This document shows positions 1 through 11,715 of a DNA stretch of 64,000 nucleotides, piece after piece (position 1 is the first letter of the stretch; the number at the start of each line of letters is the position of its first letter). The notes under the pieces were generated by a model. That model had not been told where the DNA came from. It made no database searches and was given only the letters and a program-made list of their open reading frames with translations. The DNA is from Pleurodeles waltl (taxonomy: Eukaryota; Chordata; Amphibia; Caudata; Salamandridae): NCBI RefSeq assembly GCF_031143425.1, contig NC_090444.1, positions 1,535,172,782 to 1,535,236,781 on the forward strand. The letters run 5' to 3'. The position numbers and the translations under genes are program-made.

Positions 1-1175
1 ACACTAAGGGAGCTTAGGTGTGACTGATGGGAAGTCAACATCCTGATGGGCCATCCTGCTCAAGATGGCATGGAAGAGTTGGCCACAGTTTGACACATCT
101 GAATAGGCTGTGTCCTGACCCTACACAGAGGACTGCTTAATCCCCTGTAGATAGTCTGGAGCCAGGGCAGGAAGGGAGGACCTCTGTGCACTTCAAAGCC
201 CTTCTTTGAAGTCTCCCCCACTTCAAAGGCACCACTGTGTATAAGAACTGGACTTCTAACCCTACTGACTCAGTACACTTCTAGACCTGTGGATACTCTG
301 CCAAGAAGAAGGACTGCTGTGTTGCTACAAGGACTGCTAATCTGCTGGAATGCTGTGCTGGAAGAACTGCTTTCTTGCTGTTCTGGCCTTCTCTCCTCCT
401 TGCCTGGTTGAGAAGAACTGGACCCAGAACCAGAGTGACTCCAAGACTTGCTGGCTTGAGTATGGTTCTTCTGAAGTTTCAGTGGCACAAAAGGCCTCCA
501 ACTCATCACCTACAGCACCTGGACTCTGCCATCTGTGAATCTTGCTCTGCCAAGTGGTACCAGTCCAGTCCTTGGTTCTTGGAAGTGGGTATAAGTGCTG
601 TTCCAGTCTAGTACCAATGCATCAAAATCATCCAGCGTGACTAGACAGTCCAGGTTGGTGCTTTATGCTTTTAAGCACAACTCAGTGTATTTTTTAAAAA
701 TTCACAACTCAAGCTCTACCCATTGGGCTTTTGTCGTTTTAGTCTTGTTTTGTTGATCTTGTTTTCGACGTCGATATAACCATGAACCAAATTCCTCATA
801 TAGCAGGCCAAGGCTGGTCCCTGTATGCAATCTGTGCTTCATTGTGGTCAGCTTGTATTTTCAGATTTGACCTGGTCCAGCGTGAACAGATAGCTTATGT
901 TGGCGCTTCATGCTTTTAAGCACCCCAATTCAATTTATTTTAAAAAAATTCATAACTCAAACTCTACTGTTTGGGCTTTTGTCATTCTACTGGTTATAAT
1001 GTTGCACAAAATATTTACAAATTGCCTCTTAAGTTGAGCCTGACAGGCCTGTGCTAAGCTACCAAGGGGTGCGCACAGGTTAATTTAGGGTGTGTTTGTG
1101 ACCTACTCGGAATAGGATTGTGGTTCTTGCTTGGACATGGTGCATTCCTCTGCCAATAAACATTAAGAAATAAAA
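1..1175 (+). repeat. Dispersed LTR-like repeat, copy 1 (cut by window edge)
   Basis: The first 620 bases match, by eye, the repeats at 3565-4890 and 61459-63110: the same order of short blocks, including a stretch on free-standing CTTCAAAG motifs and a TATAAG-like box near 240. The 1012-1165 segment matches the 3' ends at 49673-49838 and 63604-63735, with shared words such as GCCAAGCTACCA. Between them lies an internal duplication: the block at 638-740 recurs at 880-985. I read it as one LTR-type repeat whose 5' end lies outside the window. No protein is supported. Confidence 0.6.
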
Positions 1176-3564
1176 CCAGTCTCACGTCAAATATGAATTT
1201 TGAATGAGAGTACCTTACTGAGAGGCAGTGCTGTGAAACCCTAGTGCCCCATCTAGGGTATGACTGGATGACTGCCTTAAGCGAGCATTCAACTCTCTTT
1301 CTGCAAGCTTCTGCAGAAACAGTTCTGGAAGTATGATTAGAACTGGCACCAAAGAAGTCATTCAATGTGAAACAACTGCCATGACCCTAAAGATGCATTA
1401 AGCCTATTGCTGAGCACTGCAGTTGCTGATTGTGAAACATACACAATATGATGGGCAAGCTGGTCTTCCAGTGTTAAAGCCAACAGCAAGTACAATGCTT
1501 GAACACCGGAAACTAACAAGAGTTAATGAGGAAGTGCCAAACCAACCTTTCACGGAGCTTATGTTGTCTACTTCTCAATGCTGAAAAGTCTCCCAGTTAG
1601 TCCCTTTATGGCATGAGAACCAAGTTTAGAGATACTGGAAGTTAAAGGGGGTTGGATATTGAAAAGAGGCTGCCTCTGTGCCTTCTTTTGATTCCTCAGC
1701 CTCACCCACAACCACTTTGCATTACCTTTTCCAAAGGGGGAATTGCTGAAGAATTGTAAATAAAAGGTTAGCCTCATAAATCACAATTACCACATAAACA
1801 ATAGATTCATTATTGTGAATATTAAATTGTCACTACACTTGTACCCAGAAAGAATGTAGGACTAGCCTCTCTTTTAAAATATTGCTTAGTAGACACTGAA
1901 GTACTGCAACTTTTTTCTTTTCTTTTTCTTTTTTAAAACTAGTTTCTTGTTTAATTTAACCATTTTTTTCAGTAAAAAAAATGTTGCATTTTCCATTTCT
2001 CATGGTGCTGGTTCACAGATTACTTCTTCAAACAATCTTGAGAAACACGTGAAGACAAACTTGGTGACATCGTACTCTGAAACAATGAATTCTGTGCCAC
2101 ATCTTATAAGACTCACACGCCTTCTCAGGCAACAGATTGTTTCGTCGAAAGCTACCATTTTGTTTCTTTTTCAAAAGCTCACTTGAGGAAGTCTTGCTTT
2201 TTCACTTTACCTGGATATGGTGTAGATTACTTGACACTATAACCACTTGAAAAAATGAACTAATTTCAGATCATTTCTCCAGTATAAAAGGGAGAAAGTA
2301 TGTGCCTGCTTTTATAAAATATAATGATGAGTGTGCCAAATGACGGTTTGTACCCTTTTTTGAATTCCATTTTTTAGTTTCATTTGCACCCAATGCATTA
2401 GATGTAGACTAGATGCTTTGCCTGGTTCACCTTTGATCTATCAATGGGCATATTTCAATATATGGTTTCATTTTATACAATATTTTATGCAATACTTTAT
2501 ACAATGTTTTTATGCAGTATTGCATATTTTAATTCATATATAAGTGATATAAATATATCATGATTTTAATGCTTATCACATAATGTAATTATCTCTATTG
2601 ACAGTCTTAAAATGTAATGAACTCTGTGACAAGGCCTGTTTAAACATCTTCTACTTTTATCATGAGCTTGATAGTGGATACTTCTATCTCTGCTTATTAG
2701 ACGACTGAAGTTTTAGACATGCACATAAGTGTTAGTATCATGTCTACCTTTTATCTAGGCTTATATTTTTTATTGGTTTTGTTCTGGATTGTGCCAAAAC
2801 AGCATGCTAGAAAAGGTGTAGGGCATATTCAGTAAACTCAGAGTGTTTAGGACTTAAACTTGATAAGTAGCACTGTACTCCTGAAAAGAAACATCAGATT
2901 GAATTAATAAACCACCACTGTAATTTATTTACCAATACCAACACAGAGAGGGAAACTGTCCCAAATATAACAAAGCTTTCTTATTTTATGTTAATCACAT
3001 GTTCTACCAATATGTGTCAAAAGTGTCTTTTATTTAAAATGTATTATTTAGAAAACAAAAAAAATACGTTTAGAAATCATTTTCTTAAAATCCAGATAAT
3101 TTCCTTTATATTTCCAGAGTCCTTGTGTATATTCTTATGTAATAAGAGTTGGGATGCCAAAGAAAGACTAGTTGAGATGTCCAGCATTTTGTCTAAAACA
3201 TTGAAAATAGAAAATCTTTATAAACAGTATATGAGACTCATGGCTTTAAGAGTAGCATATAAATCAATATGGAATAACAATATTTTTGAACTAGTATGAT
3301 ACAAAATAAAATAAGTGTTTTTTTAATATTCTCTTTTTTGTATGCAAATGGTAAATTCACTAAATATAGTAGTTCATGTTTGATTCCTTTTGCAGCATCT
3401 CTTAACCATTCTTAACTCCTTTAAACACAGTTAGTGATTTTAACACACACAATCGATTCCGACATGTATGTTTGTAAACATCACAACCATGATCTTGGAA
3501 TAACCAAAACCCTACCTCAGTTAAAGTGCTAATACACATGTAGCTATAGGCTCCAAACACAAAC
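1176..3564. other. AT-rich stretch, no gene recognised
   Basis: This stretch has long A/T runs and several loose ATTTTATAC-like repeats around 2460-2530. Short open frames at 1947-2186 and 2988-3299 have ordinary AT-rich composition, no motif and no neighbouring signals. I see no transposon termini. It may be old decayed repeat or unique spacer. Confidence 0.5.
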
Positions 3565-5039
3565 TGTTGGTCCTGGCCATTTTGCAGGGTTATCCCCAAA
3601 CCTTTTGCCTCTGACCCCCTGTTTATAACTGTGTGCTGCAATTTGTTTTTGCTGGCTTTAGGACTCTGGGCATTTTACCACTGCTGACCAGTGTTCTTTG
3701 TCTAAACTGTATTGGTGACTGGGTTCTCCATGATTGGCATATTTGATTTCAAGTGCTACTATTGCCCTGTTGCAATGATTGTTCCACCCACATGAGTAGC
3801 CCTATTTATACCTCAGACATGCCACTGCAGTGCCTGTGTGCACAGCATTTAACACCCACTTGCCAGGCCCAAACCTTCCCTCTTATTACTTATAAGTCAC
3901 CCCTAAAGAAGGGGCATTGCTGCCCCATGGACACGGTGCAAGGTATTTAAAAGGTAGGACATGTACTGGTGTGTTTGACATGTTTATACTGATAACTTCA
4001 GTTTTCACCACTGCAAGGCCTATATCTCCTATAGGGTAACATGGGGATTGCCTTTAAATATATTTTAACTGTAATTTCTTATTGGGAGCAGATAGAGATT
4101 TGGAGTTTGGGTCTCTGGACTCACTATTTGAAAAAACAATTAAAAAAAACATCTTTTGGCGAAGTTGTTTTTTGAACAGTGAGTTTGAAATTGGCACTTT
4201 TAAGTGGGCATTTTTTTTGCTGAGCCATTCTGTGCATCTCTCTGTCTATGGAATACACATCTGGGTCAGGATGACAGTTAGGCTATTTGTGTATTCACGC
4301 TAGGCAGCCACAGAAAGGAAGCTGAGGTGTGCCTTGCATATCCTGATGGTCCATCACCAGGCTGAACTAGAGTGGAGGGAGGAGCTGACACTTGCACCTG
4401 AATAGGGTTGTGCCTGTCCTCATGCAAAGCAGTCTCCCATCCCCCCTAGGGTGTCTGGGACCAGGGCAGGGAAAGGCAGGGGTTTGTGCACTACAAAGAC
4501 TTCTCTTTGAATTTGCCTACTTCAAAGACAGAAATGTCTGTAAGTACTGGATCTCTGACACAACAGAGTTAGAACACTTCTGGACTGAGGACATTCTGCC
4601 AGGAAGAAAAACTGGATGCTGTAGGAGGGTCTGCCACTATGCCAGTTGCTTTGTTGTGCTGGCCTGCTGCTTGCTGCTTCTGTCCTGGGAGTGGAAGGAC
4701 TGGACTTTGCTTTCCACATCCTGCTTTCCAAGGCTCTCCAAGGACTTGAACTGATCTTGCATTCTGTTAGGAAGTCTCAGGGCCATCAAAGACTTCACCA
4801 ACCAGCACCTGGGGTCTCTTGCTGCAAGTCAGATCTAGTCCCTGGGCCCTTGTAAGTAATCTCTAGTGCAACAAAGAAGAAACCAAGCACATTGACACCA
4901 GAGCAACTTTGGAACTGCCGCTGCTGTCCGAATCCACGCTGCTGCCTGCGCCGGTGCTGTGGTCACTACTGAGGGCAACATTCACAACCTGCAACACAGG
5001 TCCGATGCCGCAGCAGCGCCTCCAAAGACCAGCCACAGA
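3565..5039 (+). repeat. Dispersed LTR-like repeat, copy 2, split by Harb-1
   Basis: It begins TGTTGGTCCTGGCC, closely like the TGTTGGAGCTGGCC start of the solo LTR at 61459, and stays alignable with that copy through about 4860. Harb-1 is inserted at its right side. The sequence after Harb-1 (14582-14717) continues the same GC-rich flank up to the next element. The 3-bp target AGA is present on both sides (5037-5039 and 14582-14584), so the uninterrupted site reads CCACAGAGTG. No coding capacity is supported. Confidence 0.6.
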
Positions 5040-5335
5040 GGGGGTCATTCTGACCTCGGCGGTAAAAGGCCCTTACCGCCGGTCAGAAGACCGCCATAAC
5101 ACCGCCGCGGCCGCGGTTAACCGCCACGGTCATTCTGACCCACAACGGCCAAACCTCCAAAAATCCGTCCTCCACTGCAGCCCGCCACATCAGCGGGCAG
5201 CGATAAACTGGAGATGACCAAACCTCCACCGTCACGCCAACAGAAATACGCCCATGCCATTACGACCCACGAATCCACACGGCGGTCATTCAAACGCGGT
5301 ATTCCATTGGCGCTACACACCGCCGCGGTCAGAAT
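5040..5335. promoter_or_regulatory. Harb-1 left terminal and subterminal region
   Basis: After the terminal repeat the sequence is packed with GGCGGT/ACCGCC words in both orientations (for example around 5060, 5095, 5105-5125 and 5280-5330), including a second GGTCATTCTGACC at about 5129. Similar clusters occur at the right end and in the divergent promoter at 8880-9030. In characterised Harbinger elements the Myb-like partner and the transposase bind subterminal motifs. That these words are the binding sites here is inference. Confidence 0.55.
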
Positions 5336-5630
5336 ACACACACATCACCAAAACACAGCCACATTGGACAATTTGAAATACACACACCTGATACACATAC
5401 ACACACCACTCCCACACAATCAACCAACTATAAAACACACACCCACATCACCCACAAACCCCTGCGACCATAATTACTGAGAGAAGGAGAGAGAGACACA
5501 GCAGACAATCCATAGCAAGACACACTGAGGCACACTACACCATCACACACACCACATAGTAGCACAAAGCACCACTCACCAACATACTCCTCATCACATA
5601 CACCACCCCACACCTCACCCACACCACCCC

Positions 5631-7134
5631 ATGGCACCCCAAAGGCACCCACGCTTTTCGGACCAAGAACTCCGGGTCATGGTGGAGGAAATCCTAAGAG
5701 TGGAACCCCAGCTCTTTGGCTCGCAGGTGCAGCACACCAGTATAGCCAGGAAGGCGGAGCTATGGCAGCGGATCGTGGACAGGGTCAACGCGGTGGGACA
5801 GCATCCCAGGAATAGGGAGGACATCTGCAAAAGATGGAACGACCTACGGGGGAAGGTCCGATCGATGGTCTCCAGGCACAACATCGCGGTCCAGAAGACT
5901 GGCGGCGGACCCCCACCCACCCCTCCCGAATTTACATCGTGGGAGCAAGACATCTTGAACATCCTGCATCCTCAGGGCCTCGCTGGAGTAGCCGGAGGAA
6001 TGGACTCTGGTAAGTCCAATCTCAACTAATATATCCCCCCCACCCCACCAGCATGCCAACCCACACCCCCACCCTCACCCCAACCCCCCAGCACACATCC
6101 TCCCTGACAATGTCTCACCAGCACAACCCACCCATCCCAACACCAACTCCTGCATGCCAACACAAATCATGGGCACCCATCACCTAAGCATGACCACTGC
6201 ACTAACCCCCCCCCCCACTAACTACCCTCACAACACCTCCCTCAAGGGAATGCCTGCACTGGGGGACAAGGGCACCCATAACACGCACGCTATTGCACAC
6301 ACAGAAACAATAACCAAACTCTCTTACCCCATGCAGGACCCGAACGACAACACACCAGCCAGGAGGATCCAGAAGTGTCCATCCCACCACCGGAACAGGC
6401 CCACACTGAGGATAGCAGCTCTGTCGACAGTGAACCTGATGACCAGCCCGGACCATTGGGGACCTCTGGGCAGTCGGTTCCCCTCAGGCAGCCACAGGCC
6501 ACACCAGACCCGACCCCCTCTGCCAACACCAGCACAGCTCCCACCCAGCGGGCCCATGCCTCTGTCTCTAGGACAGCTCAATCAGCGGTGTGTCTGCCAC
6601 TACAGGGCACCCAGGCTAACCCAACACCCCACAACAACAGGGACCTGGGGGCAGTGGTAGCGGGCACACCGTCCAGGGGACAGAGGCCGGGGGAAACCGG
6701 GCAGCTCGGAGGGCTGCTGTGCGACAGGGGGGGGAGGAGAGGCCCAGGGAACCCACTCTCCAAGAGGCCCTCACCACCCTCATGGGGGCCTACCACCACT
6801 CCCAAGAAACGATGGCGAGGGTACTGCCAGGTTCACTGAGATCCAGGCACAGCAGGAGGAACGCTACATGGGGTTCAGGGAGGAGCTGAGAGTCATCGGG
6901 ACCGCAATGGGGACCATCGTCCTGGCCCTCAACAGGATAGAGGACGCGTTGCGGGACCATGGTGCACCACACAGGGCCCCTGTCACTAGCCCGGACCAGG
7001 AACAGCCTACCACCTCCGCCGGCGCTAGTGGACAGGAGGTCCCAACACCTCGACAGCCCCCCAGAACCCCACCTCCTGCTGAAGAACAATCACCCCGTAA
7101 GAGGAGCCTGAGACCAAAAAAAAAGACAGAGTAG
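5631..7134 (+). CDS. Harbinger Myb/SANT-like DNA-binding protein 1
   Basis: Exon 1 (5631-6009) opens MAPQRHPRFSDQELRVMVEE and carries a Myb/SANT-like fold of the type seen in NAIF1, TSNARE1 and MYPOP relatives, with tryptophans at WQRIVDRV and KRWNDLRGK. A GTAAGT donor follows at 6010. A CAG acceptor at 6334-6336 restores the frame into a Pro/Ser/Thr-rich exon 2, read to a stop at 6839. A helical tail with a basic end (6868-7134, EELRVIGTAMG to RSLRPKKKTE) is in another frame, so either a third exon or an indel lies between them. The start matches the ATG of the Harb-2 copy at 26231, which has the same 379-nt first exon. Its likely role is nuclear: it binds transposon ends and brings in the transposase, as known for Harbinger Myb-like partners. 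AATAAA follows at 7348. Confidence 0.75.
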
Positions 7135-7347
7135 GATGTCAAGACCCCCGCCAGCAGGACATACCCCCTCAAGTCTTCCCACTGTCCCACATTGCCACCC
7201 TGTCCAACCATGAACTGCCTATGCTCCATCCTTCCACAGGCAAAAGGACAATGCACCTGTGAGACTGAGAACTGGACTCTGCCATGGATATTCCTCCACC
7301 CCCACCCATCACCCTTAGAATCACATGTACCAATATCTAGCACTGTA

Positions 7348-7353
7348 AATAAA
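7348..7353 (+). promoter_or_regulatory. Poly(A) signal of Myb-like gene 1
   Basis: AATAAA lies 214 bases after the last in-frame stop. The Harb-2 copy has AATAAA at the equivalent place (27923-27928), which supports a real 3' end. It also separates this gene from the convergent transposase gene. Confidence 0.55.
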
Positions 7354-7641
7354 TCACATTTTGCACACAAATCTGTTTTGAGTCATGCTGTATTATTAAC
7401 AAATGTATTACATATTACTGTTCAATTTCTGTTCTGTCAATTAGTCATGACAACATACCAATGTCAATACGCTGTATTTCATGGGCGAACCAAGCAGAAG
7501 TCAGGTACTGAGTCAGACAGCACTGAGAAGGGAAGGGAAAGGCAAAAATTAATGAAAAACATCTGTGGGGAACTACAGAAAGTACAGATGCAGGAGGCTA
7601 TAAGCAATTGTGAAATGGCGTGGGTGATTCTTACCTGTGTG

Positions 7642-8655
7642 TTACTGGAAATACTGTTGTATCACTCTGTCCCTATTGTCTGTGTCGTCCTCAGAGTCTT
7701 CCTCCTCTTCACTCTCCACAGGCTCCACGGCTTCTACAACACCACCATCTGGACCATCCTCCTGCAGGAAAGGCACCTGGCGTCGCAAAGCCAGGTTGTG
7801 AAGCATACAGCACGCCACGATGATATGGCACACCTTCTTTGGTGAGTACATTAGGGATCCACCTGTCATATGCAGGCACCTAAATCTGGCCTTCAGGAGC
7901 CCAAAGGTTCGCTCAATCACCCTCCTAGTACGCCCATAGGCCTCATTGTACCGTTCCTCTGCCCTGGTCCTGGGATTCCTCACTGGGGTCAATAGCCACG
8001 GCAGGTTGGGGTAACCAGAGTCACCTATTAGCCACACACGCTGTCTCTGTAGCTGGTCCATCACATAGGGAATGCTGCTATTTCGCATGACATACGCGTC
8101 ATGCACTGACCCTGGGAACTTGGCATTTACATGGGAGATGTACTGGTCAGCCAAACAGACCACCTGGATATTCATTGAATGGTAATTCTTCCTGTTCCTG
8201 TACACCTGTTCATCGTCATTTGGGGGGACTAAAGCCACATGGGTCCCATCAATTGCACCAATGATGTTGGGGATGTGTCCAAGGGCATAGAAATCAGCTT
8301 TCACTGTAGGCAAATCACCCTCCTCTGGGAAAATGATGTAGCTCCGCATGAGTTTCATCAGGGCAGACAACACTCTGGATAAGATCTTGGAAAACATAGG
8401 CTGAGACATCCCAGATGACATGGCCACTGTTGTCTGGAATGAGCCAGTTGCAAAGAAATGGAGGACAGACAGAACCTGCACTAGAGGGGGAATTCCTATG
8501 GGTTGGCGGATGGGGGACATCAGGGCTGGCTCCAGCTGGGCACACAGTTCATGGATGGAGGCTCGGTCAAGTCGGTATCGTAGTATTATATGGCGTTCTT
8601 CCATTGTCGACAGGTCCACCAGCGGCCGGTACACGCGAGGATTCCTCCTTCTCAT
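7642..8655 (-). CDS. HARBI1-like DDE transposase, intact
   Basis: This is an uninterrupted 337-residue protein, close to the length of vertebrate HARBI1. The catalytic triad is visible as D136 (GAIDGTH), D212 (GDSGYP) and E248 (VIERTFG), with 35 residues between the last two, as usual for PIF/Harbinger enzymes. The tail is acidic (EEEEDSEDD). I take the ATG at 8655, because a pyrimidine-rich CCTAG acceptor lies just upstream (about 8678) and the Harb-2 protein begins at the same place; the frame is open farther upstream but reads as intron or leader. It would catalyse cut-and-paste excision and integration in the nucleus with its Myb-like partner. It is convergent with Myb gene 1 and divergent from Myb gene 2. 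The 99-bp intron of the Harb-2 copy is precisely absent here (junction at 8024/8025). Confidence 0.93.
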   Translation of the reverse strand: MRRRNPRVYRPLVDLSTMEERHIILRYRLDRASIHELCAQLEPALMSPIRQPIGIPPLVQVLSVLHFFATGSFQTTVAMSSGMSQPMFSKILSRVLSALMKLMRSYIIFPEEGDLPTVKADFYALGHIPNIIGAIDGTHVALVPPNDDEQVYRNRKNYHSMNIQVVCLADQYISHVNAKFPGSVHDAYVMRNSSIPYVMDQLQRQRVWLIGDSGYPNLPWLLTPVRNPRTRAEERYNEAYGRTRRVIERTFGLLKARFRCLHMTGGSLMYSPKKVCHIIVACCMLHNLALRRQVPFLQEDGPDGGVVEAVEPVESEEEEDSEDDTDNRDRVIQQYFQ

Positions 8656-9126
8656 CGCTAGTCCCAGCGGACGGTGCCTAGGAAGGAGAATATGGAGTAC
8701 AGAGTCAATCCACTCACAGGTACGTACAACACAGCTTGCACAGTACAGGTAAATGTATGGTTTGATATGTTTGTATGTGTGCCATTGCAAGGCCTAGGCC
8801 TGTGTGACGCATTAGAAATTAAGCCATGTGGGCCCTTGAAATGGCCGATGCCTGACCTGTGAAGTGGGACAATGGGATGTGAGGTCACTGCGCTGGCGGG
8901 GCACACCGTGGCGGTAGGCGGTTGAAGACCGCTGTGCGAAGACGCATTGGTTAACATTGAAGCCTATGGGTTTCAGGAGCCAATGACGATGTGCGCCGGC
9001 GGTCGCGGTACGCACCGCCGCGGGCGTGACCGCCATTTTCTATCTGCTCAATCATTCGAGACCTGATCATCCACAGGAGAGGACCTATACTGCAAGTGCT
9101 GCTGTGAACTCGGTCTGGAAGTGACA
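8656..9126. promoter_or_regulatory. Divergent promoter region between transposase and Myb gene 2
   Basis: About 470 bp separate the two start codons. The middle (8880-9040) is rich in GGCGG/CCGCC words and carries CATTGGTTAAC and AGCCAATGA, which contain CCAAT-type boxes in both orientations. The Harb-2 equivalent (29327-29793) keeps the same blocks. No clear TATA box is seen. Shared control of both genes, possibly by the element's own Myb-like proteins, is inference. Confidence 0.5.
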
Positions 9127-11672
9127 ATGGCTGCTGCTACTGGTGAAAGGCCCCCCGCCTTCAGTTCAGAAGAGTTGGAGAAGCTCGTGGACGGGGTCCT
9201 CCCCCAGTATGCGCTACTTTACGGTCCTCCAGACCAACAGGTGAGTACACTCAGTGCACATTGAATGGGTTATGCCTGTGTGGAGTGGGGGGGATGTAAG
9301 TTGGTGGGGTGTGGAGGGAATGAGGAGTGCAACGCACGACAGATGAGAGAATGGGAACCATGGCAAGGTTGGGGAGGGGGGGGCATGTACTCCAAACATG
9401 CAGATATGTGACGGTTTCTCTTTCCCACCCTGTACATGTCAAACAGGTGAGCGCCCATCAGAAAATCGATATTTGGCGTGCCATCGCCAAGGAAGTCCGG
9501 AACTTGGGGGTCTACAACAGACGGGGCACCCACTGCCGCAAGAGGTGGGAGGACATCCGCTGCGGAACGAGGAAGACCGCAGAAACACTGCTGGGGATGG
9601 CCTCCCGACCTAGGAGGGGTGCCAGTCGCACCATGACCCCCCTGATGTCCCGGATCCTGGCGGTGGCCTACCCTAATTTGGATGGGCGCTTGAGGACAGC
9701 ACAGCAGACACAAGGGGGTGAGTATCTGCACATTCTCCTATCTGTATGCGCAGTGGAGGCGTCTGGGTGGGGGAGGAGGGCTGTGGGTGACATTAGGCCA
9801 GGGCGCTCTCTGTAGTGTAGTCCTCTCCCTTAGGCATGGCCCTGTGCCCCCGCCCCCCACCTCTGTACGGTGCCAAGTGCAGCTACCCATGCTCCAGCAT
9901 CACACATGTGCGCGTCTGTTGTCCCTAGACCTGTTTGCCTAGTCAGAAGTACTGAGTAGTGTACCCCAAGTACGCGACTTAGTGCACGAGCCACCTGTGT
10001 CTGTCCTCTCCGCAAAGGGTATTGCTAAGGCATGCACTCAACTTTGTTTAATTTCTCCCCCACCCTAAATCTTTGTCTTCTTGTGTTTTAGCATCATCAG
10101 GCGGAGGAGATTTGGCGTCGGAGCAGGAGGGAGCTGCAGGTCACCAGGCCCCGGTGGGCACTGACACAGACACCGAGGGCACCAGTGATCCGGAGGGCGA
10201 GGGGAGCACCACAATGGGGGCCGGTGGAGACACCAGCGACACGGACACGTCCTCGTTTGGGAGCTCCCTAGCGGTGGCGGCACCATCTGTGCCCCCCGCA
10301 ACAACAGGTACAGCCGCCACCCAGCACACCAGCACCGCCCTCCCAGCAGCCCCTCAGTCTTCGCTCCGTGGCCGCTCGGCCAGGAAGGCGCGCGTCTCCT
10401 TCGCCCCAGGCACCTCAGCCCCTGCCTCTGTTACCCCTGCTGCCCTCAGTGCGGAGCTCATTGACCTGGTGAGGACGGTCATTGTTGGGCAGACTACCCT
10501 TCTGAATGCCATCCAGGGGGTGGAAAGGGAGGTGCATCGGAGCAATGCCTACCTGGAGGGCATTCATTCGGGTCAGGCTGCCCATCAACGAGCGTTCACT
10601 GCTCTGGCCTCAGCACTGACGGCAGCCATTGTCCCTGTCTCCAGTCTCCCTCTTCTATCTGCCTCCACCCTTTCTCTGTCTCCTGTACCTCAACCTATCC
10701 CATCCACACCATCAGACCAGCCTGCACACACCTCAACACCCAAGGCCAGCTCATCCAAACATAAGCACCACAGAAAACACAAGCATTCACCCAAGCAACA
10801 CACAGATGCAGACATATCAACAGTCACTACCACCTCTGTGTCCCCGTCCTCCTCGTCTCCCTCCTCCCTCCCTGTGACGTCTACACTCACACCTGCATGC
10901 ACCCCAACATCAGCCAGTTCTTCCACCACCAGCAAACCCTCCACTACAGTCCGCACACCTACAGTCACTACCCCCACTGGCATTTACACGTCCCCTGTGT
11001 CCTCTCCCACTGTGTCTGTCACCCCCTCTTCCAAGACACATAAACGCAGGCAGACACCCAAACAACAGCCAACCACCTCACCACAGCCTACGTCCCAGTC
11101 ACCTGCACCCAAGGACAGCACACCTGGCTCTCATACAACCACATCCTCTTCCTCCACTTCTCTCACCACTACTCCTACCCCTTACCTTGGTCCCAAGAAA
11201 TATTACATCTCCAATTTTGACCTCTTTCCCTCCCCCGACCCACCCCCTCCAACTGGGAAAAGTCCCAAGGGCACCTCAGCCACCACCAGCCCAACTTCTA
11301 CAGTGCAAGTGGTGCATGGCATGTGGAGTACACCCTTTGGCGGCAGTAACACTTCGGTGAGCAGCAAGGGGACAGCCAGCCCCCCCCCCAGGCAAGAGGA
11401 CCCGGAAATTGAAGGGCCGCCGTGAGCGGACAGAGACGGCTGCCCCCAAGGAGGTGACTCCGGCCACTTCACCGGCCACAGCAGCCAGGGGAGGCAAGGG
11501 GCCGAAAGCCCCATCTAAGGAGCGGAAGGACAGCAGGGCGGAGAGGACAACCACCAGGAGCGCGGAGCAGGAGGGCCCCACAAGCCCCATCCCGGCTGCA
11601 AGGGACGACACCAAAGGGCCCAGGACTCACTCCCCGAAGGGGCCTGACACAGCACGGTCGGAGGGCGAGTGA
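9127..11672 (+). CDS. Harbinger Myb/SANT-like protein 2, three exons
   Basis: Exon 1 (9127-9240) gives MAAATGERPPAFSSEELEKL, exon 2 (9447-9717) the rest of a Myb/SANT-like domain (IWRAIAKEVRNLGV, CRKRWEDIR), and exon 3 starts at 10092. Donors GTGAGTAC and GTGAGTAT and acceptors CAG and TAG are canonical, and the joined frame is open for 572 residues to a stop at 11425. The domain is distinct in sequence from Myb-like protein 1. The rest is low-complexity Ser/Thr/Pro with a short helix near ILNAIQG-type residues (10480-10560). A basic Lys/Arg-rich tail continues in another frame to 11672. The frame break coincides with a run of ten C at 11381-11391 and could be a sequencing error. Harb-2 and Harb-3 carry the same gene. 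It is probably an accessory DNA-binding factor; its exact role is unknown. Confidence 0.75.
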
Positions 11673-11715
11673 GCAGGGTGTCCAGGCCAGGTCTGACTCC
11701 CTTGACATACTGCAA

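Noticed and set aside
1947..3299. Small open frames of 79 and 103 residues
   Set aside because: They are in AT-rich sequence with no motif, splice or poly(A) context and are expected by chance.
5631..6029. A host NAIF1/TSNARE1/MYPOP-type gene
   Set aside because: Same reason: it sits within the element and recurs in Harb-2.
7642..8655. A host HARBI1 gene
   Set aside because: It lies between terminal inverted repeats with Myb-like partners and a broken sister copy, so it is transposon-borne.
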